NCBI GenBank assembly: GCA_030428405.1
Contig: JAUIEH010000206.1
Coordinates: forward strand, 1-5,709
Direction: 5' to 3'
Length of the DNA: 5,709 nucleotides
Source of the DNA: Alphaproteobacteria bacterium
GTDB taxonomy: Bacteria > Pseudomonadota > Alphaproteobacteria > Caulobacterales > Maricaulaceae
In this document: positions 1 to 5,709 of the stretch, in pieces
How the letters are laid out: each line of letters opens with the position of its first letter
Position numbering within the stretch: position 1 is the stretch's first letter
Made by a program: the position numbers and the translations under genes
Notes under the pieces: generated by a model
What the model was told of the DNA's origin: nothing
What the model saw: only the letters and a program-made list of their open reading frames with translations
Databases searched by the model: none

Positions 1-1084
1 CGACAAAGGCCGGCAGACCGAACGCAAACGCCATCAGCGCCTGGCCGGTCTTGGCCGTGTTCGCCGCCGTGAAAGCGCCGTGCTCGAACAATCCCTTGAC
101 CCAGAACTCCGGCGCAACGGCCAGCGCTGCGGCGGCGGGCAAGGTGAATACCGCGGCGATCTCGATGGCGCGGTTCATCGAATCGCGCGCGCCCTCTTCA
201 TCGTCAGCGCGCAATCGCCGCGACAAGGTCGGCAGCAGCGCCACGCCCATGGCGATGCCGATCATGCCGAGCGGGAGACGGTCGGCGTAATAAAGGAGCG
301 CATTGGCGCCCTCCTCAAGGGTCGCGACCATCTGAGAGACGGTGATATTGATCTGCGTGACGCCGGCCGAGAGCGCGCCGGGCACGCCGAGCGCGATGAG
401 CCGCCTCACGCCGGGCGTCAAGCGCGGCGGCCTCAGCGTGAAGCGCACGCCCGCGCGACGACACGCCCAGAAAACCACGAGCATCTGCAACACGCCCGAA
501 ACCGCAACGCCGATGGCGAGGTGCAGCGCGGTTCGCTCCGGGTCCTCAGGGCGCGCCAAAAGCACGCCGACGAGGACGATGTTCAAGAGGATCGGCGCAC
601 CGGCCGCAGCAGCGAAGCGTCCGTGGGCGTTCAATATGCCGCTCAGCATCGCCATTAATGCGATGAACAAGAGATAGGGCATTGTGATCTGCGTCAGCAG
701 AACCGTTCGCGACATCCAGCCGGGTTCGTCGATATAGCCCGGCGCGAGCCCGTACATCAGCCAGGGCATGGCCACCTGCGACGCGACCACCAGGATGGCC
801 AGAGTGGTCGCGAGAAACGACGCTGTCTCGGATGCGAAGCGATGCGCGGCTTCCTCGCCTTCGCCTTCCAGGCGGCGGGCGTATAGCGGCACGAAGGCCG
901 AATTGAACGCGCCCTCGGCGAAGATCCGTCGGAAAAGGTTCGGAAAGCGGAACGCGACGACGAAAGCGTCGGCGATGGGACCCGCGCCGAGCGCCGCGGC
1001 CATCAGCTGATCGCGCGCAAAACCCAGAACACGGCTCACCATCGTCAGTGAGCCGACGACAGCGGTGGAACGCAAAAGACTCAT
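1..1084 (-). CDS. murJ: Lipid II flippase MurJ (MviN), 3'-truncated by the window edge
   Basis: MurJ is an inner-membrane protein of the MOP superfamily that flips lipid II to the periplasmic face for peptidoglycan synthesis. I translated 361 codons in an uninterrupted frame from the ATG at 1084..1082 to the left edge; about 150 more would complete a typical protein. The N-terminus carries the family signature VSRVLGFARD (16-25) and PNLFRRIFAEGAF (48-60). R18, R24, D39, R52 and E57 fall at the same positions as functionally important residues of E. coli MurJ. A second signature, YYADRL (265-270), places D268 and R269 next to the E. coli D269/R270 positions. Hydrophobic stretches near 88-112, 129-151, 158-177, 187-208, 228-247, 271-287 and 309-325 fit a polytopic membrane protein. 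The start overlaps the glnD stop with only a weak GAG nine bases upstream. The segment after YYADRL appears three residues shorter than usual. Function is assigned by family, with high confidence. Confidence 0.97.
   Translation of the reverse strand, partial: MSLLRSTAVVGSLTMVSRVLGFARDQLMAAALGAGPIADAFVVAFRFPNLFRRIFAEGAFNSAFVPLYARRLEGEGEEAAHRFASETASFLATTLAILVVASQVAMPWLMYGLAPGYIDEPGWMSRTVLLTQITMPYLLFIALMAMLSGILNAHGRFAAAAGAPILLNIVLVGVLLARPEDPERTALHLAIGVAVSGVLQMLVVFWACRRAGVRFTLRPPRLTPGVRRLIALGVPGALSAGVTQINITVSQMVATLEEGANALLYYADRLPLGMIGIAMGVALLPTLSRRLRADDEEGARDSMNRAIEIAAVFTLPAAAALAVAPEFWVKGLFEHGAFTAANTAKTGQALMAFAFGLPAFV
1032..1055 (-). repeat. 8-bp inverted repeat (hairpin) in the early murJ coding region
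   Basis: CGGCTCAC at 1032-1039 and GTGAGCCG at 1048-1055 are perfect inverted copies separated by eight bases. In the murJ mRNA they would form an 8-bp, GC-rich stem starting about 29 bases after the A of the AUG, with UGACGAUG in the loop. The segment encodes VGSLTMVSR, part of the conserved MurJ N-terminus, so the repeat may be a by-product of coding. There is no U-tract, so it is not a terminator. Confidence 0.6.
1081..1084 (-). promoter_or_regulatory. ATGA stop/start overlap, glnD to murJ
   Basis: The glnD TGA (1083..1081) shares two bases with the murJ ATG (1084..1082). The only purine-rich stretch upstream is a GAG about nine bases before the AUG, following a CG-alternating tract, so murJ probably relies on ribosomes finishing glnD. 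A GACTC site (1078-1082), matching the GANTC target of the alphaproteobacterial methyltransferase CcrM, also overlaps this start. The overlap is seen directly; the coupling is inferred. Confidence 0.8.
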
Positions 1085-3909
1085 CGTGCAGCACTCGCGC
1101 GCGCGCGGGTGAGTTGACGCCCATCGACGGCGGGCCCTTCAAAGTCTGGGTCCTCGAGCGCGTCGATGATTGCGGCGCGCAGCGTTTCGCGGCGTTCCGG
1201 ATCCGCGATGCGCGAGCCATCGGACTCCACGGCGTAAATCACGTCCATCGCCCGTTCCCCATAGCTGGCGACATGCGCCGACACGACATTGACGCCGGCA
1301 TCCGCCAGGGTGCGCGCCAGCGAGGCGAGCAGCCCGCGCCGGTCGCGTCCCGTCACCTCAATGACCGTTGCGGTCTCAGCCGCCTCGTCATCAAATGCGA
1401 CCGATGTCTTCACACGGAAGGCCCGCATGCGGCGTGGCGGCTTGGCCAGAGCCGGCGGCGCGATTGCATTGATCGCCTCAGGATCGCGGGCGGCCTCGCG
1501 CACGGCCTCGGCGACACGCGTGAGATGGGCGAGCTGAGCCGCCGGATCGGCGTCGTCAAAACTCAGTGAAAAGACGTCGAACACCCCGCCATCGCTGGAC
1601 GAAAACAGGCGCGCGCCGCGCACATCAGCGCCGGCGCCGGCGATCGCATGGGTCAGCGCGGCGAACAGGCCCCGCTTGTCGGGTGCGTAGATAAGCAGCT
1701 CTGAAACGCCGAGATCGGTGGATTGGCGTGCATCGACTGCGACGGTCTCGCCGCGGCTGAGCGCCGAGTACACGAAATCGCGATGGCGGCGCTGCGCGTT
1801 TTCTTCGAAGGCCAGCCAGTATGCGTCCTCGAGACCTTCGCACCATTGCTTCGTGAACTGAGCCAGTTCGCCGTCAATGGATTCGGCCACCGCCTGGCGC
1901 GCCGACTTGGCCCGGCTGCCGAGCTCGTCGCGCACGCGTTCAATCGTGGCGCGGCCGCCATGGAATGTCGCGATGGCGAGCTCGTGGAGATCCTCAAGCA
2001 GCCTGCCCTTCCACACCGTCCAGACGCCGGGGCCGACGCCGCTGATGTCGGCGACCGTAAGCAGCGTCAAAAGGCGCATCCGCTCCGGCGTCTTCACCTC
2101 CTCGACGAGGTCGATCATCGTGCGCGGATCGCCAATGTCGCGACGCTGGGCGACATCGCTGGCCAGCAAATGATGCGCGACAAGCCATTCGACCAGGGCC
2201 GTCTCCGCTTCATCGAAGCCGAAGCGTTCGACCGCGCGCCGCGCCAGCTTGGCGCCCTCAACTTCCTGGTCGCCCAGCCCTTTGCCGACGTCATGGAGCA
2301 GCGCGGCAAGATAAAGCGCGCGGCGGTTCTGAATGCGATCAAAAATTGGCTTGGCGAACTCGACGTCCTCGGCCGGCGCGCGCTCCGCCTCCAGATCGGC
2401 GAGCGCGCCGACGACGCGCAGGATGTGCTCATCAACCGTATAGTGATGATACATGTTGAACTGGGTACGCGCGACGATACGCCCGAACTCCGGCAAAAAC
2501 GCGCCGAGCACGCCGGACTCGTTCATCAGCCGCAGGCCTTGCTCGACATGTTCCGGCTCGTCGAACGCTGAAAGGAACGCTTCGACATTCTCCGCGGCCG
2601 AGCGTTCTTCTTCCGTCAGAGCGCCGATGGAGCGCGCAATCTCGCTCAGCGCATCAGGATGCAGGTCCGTTTCGCGCTTGGCGCCTGCAACGCATAAGGA
2701 CAAAATATCGGCGAGCGAGCGCTGTGGCAGACGCTGGCCGGCGAAATCGACCAGCCCGCAATCGAGCTCGAAGCGGCCGTCCTCCAGCGGTTCGATCTTG
2801 GGCGCGCTTTTAAAGAGGCCCAGAAATCCGCCGGACGGCCGGCGCGCTTCTTCGGTTTCGAGCTTCGCGCAGAGGATCGAGGTGAGCGCGCCGGATTCCC
2901 GTACGACCAGGAAATAGCGGCGCATGAAGCGTTCAACAGCGGCTTCCGCGCCGTCGTCGACAAAGCCCATGGCGCGCGCAATTTCAGGCTGCAAATCAAA
3001 TGTCAGACGCTCCTGCGAGCGACCGGCGGTGAAGTGCATCAAACAGCGAACGCGCCACAAAAAGTCCGCCGCACTCTCATAGCGCAGCGCCTCTTCAGCG
3101 TGAAAAAGGCGCGCGACCGTCGCCGCCTCACCGCGCGCCAAAGTCACGCCGCGCGAGAGCCACTCGAGAAGCTGCAGATCGCGCTGGCCGCCCGCGCCGT
3201 CCTTCACATCCGGTTCGACCATGTAGCGCGAGGCGCCCTGCTTTGCGAGGCGAGCTTCGCGCTCGGCCAGCTTGGCGGCGACGAATTCGCGCGCGCGCCC
3301 CTGCAGCGCATCCGTTTCGAGCCGGGTCAAAAGCTCGACCGGCAGCTCAGCGTCTCCGGCGACCCGACGGACATCGAGCATGGCGGTAAGCACCGTCCAG
3401 TCCTCGCGCGCAAGCCGGATCGCGCCGTCCACCGTGCGCACGGAATGGCCGACCTTCAGCCCCATGTCCCACAATGCATATAGCATCGTCTCAATGACGC
3501 TTTCGGACCAGGCCGTGAGCTTGTAGGGGTGCACGAACAATAAATCGATGTCGGAAAAAGGCGCGCGCTCGGCTCGACCGAAACCGCCGACCGCGCAGAC
3601 GCCCAAACGCTCGCCCACGGTCGGATTGCGCGCGCGATGCATATGCGTGGTCGCGAAATCGTAGAGTGCACTGACGATTTCATCCGCCGCGAGCGACAAG
3701 CGCCGCGCCGTCTCGATGCCGCCCGCGCCGCCCTCAAGCTCTTCGCGGATCTTTTCATGCGCCTCGGCGTAGGCCTCTTTCAGGAGGGCTGTCGCTGCGA
3801 CGCGCATTTTAGTGTCGTCGCCCTCATGAGCGCGCGCGGCCTCGGTCAGGAAGGCGCGCAGCTCGGCGCCGTCAATCGGCCCGTGAGGCTGAAAATTATG
3901 CGCGCTCAT
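1081..3909 (-). CDS. glnD: Bifunctional PII uridylyltransferase/uridylyl-removing enzyme GlnD
   Basis: GlnD is the cytosolic glutamine sensor that uridylylates PII proteins (GlnB/GlnK) when glutamine is low and removes UMP when it is high, thereby controlling glutamine synthetase and nitrogen genes. The 942-residue product has the usual full length. The nucleotidyltransferase motif is GGFGRAERAPFSDIDLLF at 108-125, with catalytic-type acids D120 and D122. The family segment EPDVKDGAGGQRDLQLLEW is at 232-250. The HD phosphohydrolase domain responsible for UMP removal shows YHHYTVDEHIL (487-497), LLHDVGKG (537-544), AHH (578-580) and D621 in VADISGVGPGVW. Two C-terminal ACT domains for glutamine sensing start near 738 (LLIYAPDKRGLFAALTHAIA) and 848 (TVIEVTGRDRRGLLASLA). 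The ATG is chosen because it overlaps the mutS stop and leaves a normal N-terminal helical lead; the next Met is residue 35. Compared with the common GRGEL form of the nucleotidyltransferase motif, this one reads GRAER, a small variation. Both activities look intact. Confidence 0.98.
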   Translation of the reverse strand: MSAHNFQPHGPIDGAELRAFLTEAARAHEGDDTKMRVAATALLKEAYAEAHEKIREELEGGAGGIETARRLSLAADEIVSALYDFATTHMHRARNPTVGERLGVCAVGGFGRAERAPFSDIDLLFVHPYKLTAWSESVIETMLYALWDMGLKVGHSVRTVDGAIRLAREDWTVLTAMLDVRRVAGDAELPVELLTRLETDALQGRAREFVAAKLAEREARLAKQGASRYMVEPDVKDGAGGQRDLQLLEWLSRGVTLARGEAATVARLFHAEEALRYESAADFLWRVRCLMHFTAGRSQERLTFDLQPEIARAMGFVDDGAEAAVERFMRRYFLVVRESGALTSILCAKLETEEARRPSGGFLGLFKSAPKIEPLEDGRFELDCGLVDFAGQRLPQRSLADILSLCVAGAKRETDLHPDALSEIARSIGALTEEERSAAENVEAFLSAFDEPEHVEQGLRLMNESGVLGAFLPEFGRIVARTQFNMYHHYTVDEHILRVVGALADLEAERAPAEDVEFAKPIFDRIQNRRALYLAALLHDVGKGLGDQEVEGAKLARRAVERFGFDEAETALVEWLVAHHLLASDVAQRRDIGDPRTMIDLVEEVKTPERMRLLTLLTVADISGVGPGVWTVWKGRLLEDLHELAIATFHGGRATIERVRDELGSRAKSARQAVAESIDGELAQFTKQWCEGLEDAYWLAFEENAQRRHRDFVYSALSRGETVAVDARQSTDLGVSELLIYAPDKRGLFAALTHAIAGAGADVRGARLFSSSDGGVFDVFSLSFDDADPAAQLAHLTRVAEAVREAARDPEAINAIAPPALAKPPRRMRAFRVKTSVAFDDEAAETATVIEVTGRDRRGLLASLARTLADAGVNVVSAHVASYGERAMDVIYAVESDGSRIADPERRETLRAAIIDALEDPDFEGPAVDGRQLTRARASAAR

Positions 3910-3920
3910 CCCCGCTCATC
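3903..3920 (-). repeat. Direct repeat GATGAGCG at the mutS/glnD junction
   Basis: GATGAGCG occurs twice on the minus strand, at 3920..3913 and 3910..3903, ten bases apart. Each copy holds an ATG. The downstream ATG is the glnD start; the upstream one is in another frame and reads only MSGDERA before a stop at 3898..3896, inside glnD. Confidence 0.65.
3906..3909 (-). promoter_or_regulatory. ATGA stop/start overlap, mutS to glnD
   Basis: The mutS TGA (3908..3906) shares two bases with the glnD ATG (3909..3907). Upstream on the mRNA the sequence is GGCGGATGAGCGGGG directly before the AUG. The GGCGGA is too far away, and the GGGG too close, to be a good Shine-Dalgarno site. Translation of glnD is therefore probably coupled to termination on mutS. 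The overlap is seen directly; the coupling is inferred. Confidence 0.8.
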
Positions 3921-5709
3921 CGCCAACTGCTTGAGCCGGTACACGATGTCGAGCGCCTCGCGCGGCGATAGCGCGTCGGGATCAATCTCGGCGAGCGCGT
4001 CGTCGACGGGGCTTGGTTCGCTGACGGAGGAAACGGGCTGTTCGGCCTGCGCCGCGAACAAGGGCAGCGCGTCCAGCGCCTCTTTAGAGCCGGCGCCCTG
4101 CTCCAGCGTCTTGAGCACTTCGCGCGCGCGCGCCACGGCGGCGCGCGGCAGGCCCGCGCGGCGTGCGACCTCGACGCCATAGGACCGGTCCGCCGGACCG
4201 GCGCCGACTTCATGCAGAAACACGAGTTCTCCGTTCCACTCTTTCGCGCGCAGCGACACATTGGCCGAAGCCGGCAGAGTGTCAGCCAATTTAGTCAGCT
4301 CATGATAATGCGTCGCGAACAAGGCGCGGCAATGATTGACGTCGTGCAAATGCTCCGCGGTCGCCCATGCGATGGCCAGGCCGTCATAAGTCGCCGTGCC
4401 GCGGCCAATCTCATCAAGAATGACCAGTGCGCCCGCGCCGGACTGATTGAGGATCGCCGCTGTTTCGATCATCTCCGCCATGAAGGTGGAGCGTCCGCGC
4501 GAAAGATCATCTGATGCGCCCACGCGGCTGAACAACCGGTCGACCACGCCGATGCGCGCACGCTTGGCCGGCACATAGCTGCCCGCTTGCGCCAACAAAG
4601 CGATGAGCGCGTTCTGGCGCAGGAATGTCGACTTGCCCGCCATGTTCGGGCCGGTGACGAACACCAGGCGCGCCGCGTCCTCGCCGTCGCCGTCGAGCCG
4701 ACAGTCATTCGGCGTGAAGGCGGCTGCGCCTTCCTGCGCAAGGGCCGCCTCGACGACGGGATGGCGCGCCGCTTCGATTTCGAATGCGCTGCTCGCCTCG
4801 ATCTCGGGACGCACGCAGCCGGCTTCCTCGGCCCATTCCGCCAGGGCTGAGGCGCAATCGAGCACGGCGAGTCCATTGGAGACGGCCCTGATGACGCCGG
4901 CCATTTCGGAGGCGCGCGCCACGAAGGCGTTGAAAATCTCCATCTCTCGCGCAAGCGCGCGCTCGCCTGCGCTCGCAATCTTGGATTCGAGCTCGCTGAG
5001 TTCCTGCGTCGAAAAGCGCAACGCGTTCGCCATGGTCTGACGGTGGATGAAGGTCTGCGCCATGTCCGGCTGCAGCAGTTTCTCGCCATGGCGCGAGGTG
5101 ACCTCGACGAAATAGCCGATCTGATTGTTGTGCCGCACTTTCAGCGAGGAAACGCCCGATAGCTCCGCATACTTCGTTTGCAGTCCGGCGACGATGCGCC
5201 TGCTTTCATCGCGCAACTTGCGCGCTTCATCGAGTGAGCCATCCACGCCCTCTCGCACAAACCCGCCATCGCGCGCATAGACTGGCGGTTCTTCATCGAG
5301 CGTGTCTTCGACCTCCCGCGCGAAAGCGGCCATCTCAGGCTTGTCCTCGACCGCGAGCGCGCCCAGGCAGGCGCTTATCTCCGCAGGCGGTTCAGCGTCA
5401 GCTTTGACGAGCATGTCGCAAACCGCCTGCGCCGTGCGCAGGCCGGCGGCGAGTGCGCCGAGATCGCGCGGCCCGCCGCGACCCAGCATCAGACGAGAGA
5501 GCGCGCGCGCAGGATCGCCCGCCCCCTTCAGCGCATCGCGCAGCGAGCCACGACGGGCGCGCGCGCCCGTTGCGTCCACGAACCAGCCGACCGCGTCGAG
5601 CCGCTCATCAATCGCATCCGGACTTAGAAGCGGCCGCGACAGCCGGTCCGCAAGCGCGCGCGCGCCGGGCGCCGTAACGGTGCGGTCAATCGTCGCCAGC
5701 AAGGAACCG
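3906..5709 (-). CDS. mutS: DNA mismatch repair protein MutS, 5'-truncated by the window edge
   Basis: MutS binds mismatches and small loops in DNA as a dimer and uses ATP to recruit MutL in methyl-independent or methyl-directed repair. Counting the Leu codon at 5702..5700 as residue 1, about 598 residues are present. They begin in the core/lever region (TIDRTVTAPGARALADRL). The clamp region follows at about 190-265, from SLKVRHNNQIGYFVEV to HRQTMANALRFSTQEL. The ATPase has Walker A GPNMAGKST (351-359), the loop DDLSRGRSTFMAEM (398-411), Walker B LVILDEIGRG (426-435) and FATHYHELT (462-470). After ADRSYGVEVARRAGLP comes a variable linker with LPLFA (546-550), then the C-terminal helix PREALDIVYRLKQLA. 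The frame stays open to the right edge (Gly-Ser-Leu-Leu), so the TTG at 5702 is internal and not a start. The mismatch-reading and connector domains, roughly 300 codons, should lie outside. The stop overlaps the glnD start. All visible ATPase motifs are intact, so the gene looks functional. Confidence 0.98.
   Translation of the reverse strand, partial: GSLLATIDRTVTAPGARALADRLSRPLLSPDAIDERLDAVGWFVDATGARARRGSLRDALKGAGDPARALSRLMLGRGGPRDLGALAAGLRTAQAVCDMLVKADAEPPAEISACLGALAVEDKPEMAAFAREVEDTLDEEPPVYARDGGFVREGVDGSLDEARKLRDESRRIVAGLQTKYAELSGVSSLKVRHNNQIGYFVEVTSRHGEKLLQPDMAQTFIHRQTMANALRFSTQELSELESKIASAGERALAREMEIFNAFVARASEMAGVIRAVSNGLAVLDCASALAEWAEEAGCVRPEIEASSAFEIEAARHPVVEAALAQEGAAAFTPNDCRLDGDGEDAARLVFVTGPNMAGKSTFLRQNALIALLAQAGSYVPAKRARIGVVDRLFSRVGASDDLSRGRSTFMAEMIETAAILNQSGAGALVILDEIGRGTATYDGLAIAWATAEHLHDVNHCRALFATHYHELTKLADTLPASANVSLRAKEWNGELVFLHEVGAGPADRSYGVEVARRAGLPRAAVARAREVLKTLEQGAGSKEALDALPLFAAQAEQPVSSVSEPSPVDDALAEIDPDALSPREALDIVYRLKQLADERG
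5553..5570. repeat. 18-bp perfect palindrome within mutS
   Basis: The 18 bases ACGGGCGCGCGCGCCCGT are identical to their reverse complement. They contain a ten-base alternating GC core (5557-5566) and coincide exactly with six mutS codons for TGARAR. The composition (Ala/Arg codons in GC-rich DNA) can produce this by chance, and I assign no function. Confidence 0.7.

Noticed and set aside
80..658. Plus-strand frame of 192 codons opposite murJ
   Set aside because: The composition is rich in Arg, His, Asp and Gln as expected from the complement of a membrane protein gene, and murJ in the other strand is clearly real.
546..1220. Minus-strand frame of 224 codons across the glnD end and murJ start
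   Set aside because: It is an alternative frame of two well-supported genes; the product is Arg/Ala-rich with no family resemblance.
1723..2571. Open frame of 282 codons on the plus strand, antisense to glnD
   Set aside because: It lies wholly inside glnD, whose protein matches its family throughout. The translation has no recognisable domain and its length is typical of antisense frames in GC-rich DNA.
3637..4182. Plus-strand frame of 181 codons across the glnD/mutS junction
   Set aside because: It is an antisense shadow of two conserved genes, with low-complexity Ser/Ala/Arg sequence and no motif.
4469..5089. Minus-strand frame of 206 codons inside mutS
   Set aside because: It is a frame-shifted reading of mutS; the in-frame MutS motifs on both sides are continuous, so there is no frameshift.
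5700..5702. TTG as a possible start codon for a short MutS-like protein lacking the mismatch domain
   Set aside because: The frame continues upstream to the window edge as Gly-Ser-Leu in line with the MutS core domain, so the truncation is from the window and not biological.
1..5709. Mobile elements, CRISPR arrays, tRNA or rRNA genes, terminators, and a hidden new system
   Set aside because: Three coding regions with four-base overlaps cover the whole window, and I saw no suitable repeats, RNA gene sequence or hairpin followed by a T-tract.

Overview
The window suggests a GC-rich alphaproteobacterium. The evidence is the gene order mutS, glnD, murJ (a conserved chromosomal neighbourhood in many Alphaproteobacteria, often followed by trpS), the alphaproteobacterial-type protein sequences, and coding DNA rich in GCG/CGC codons. 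I cannot resolve the genus. Nothing in the window indicates a plasmid, phage, insertion sequence, CRISPR array or RNA gene.

All three genes lie on the minus strand and fill the window, so it reads right to left. The right part (5709 to 3906) is the 3' two thirds of mutS, the DNA mismatch recognition ATPase; its start lies beyond the right edge. The middle (3909 to 1081) is a complete glnD, the bifunctional PII uridylyltransferase and uridylyl-removing enzyme, with nucleotidyltransferase, HD and two ACT domains. The left part (1084 to 1) is the 5' two thirds of murJ (mviN), the lipid II flippase; its end lies beyond the left edge.

Both junctions are four-base ATGA overlaps with only weak Shine-Dalgarno sequence in front of the downstream start. 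This points to one transcript with translational coupling from mutS through glnD to murJ. There is no intergenic DNA, terminator or visible internal promoter. The products act in unrelated processes (mismatch repair, nitrogen signalling, peptidoglycan precursor export), so the cluster looks like a conserved housekeeping operon and not a pathway.

I found no convincing new biological system. The points most worth a second look are small: an apparent three-residue contraction directly after the YYADRL motif of MurJ, an 8-bp hairpin about ten codons into murJ, a direct repeat with an out-of-frame AUG at the mutS/glnD junction, and an 18-bp perfect palindrome inside mutS.
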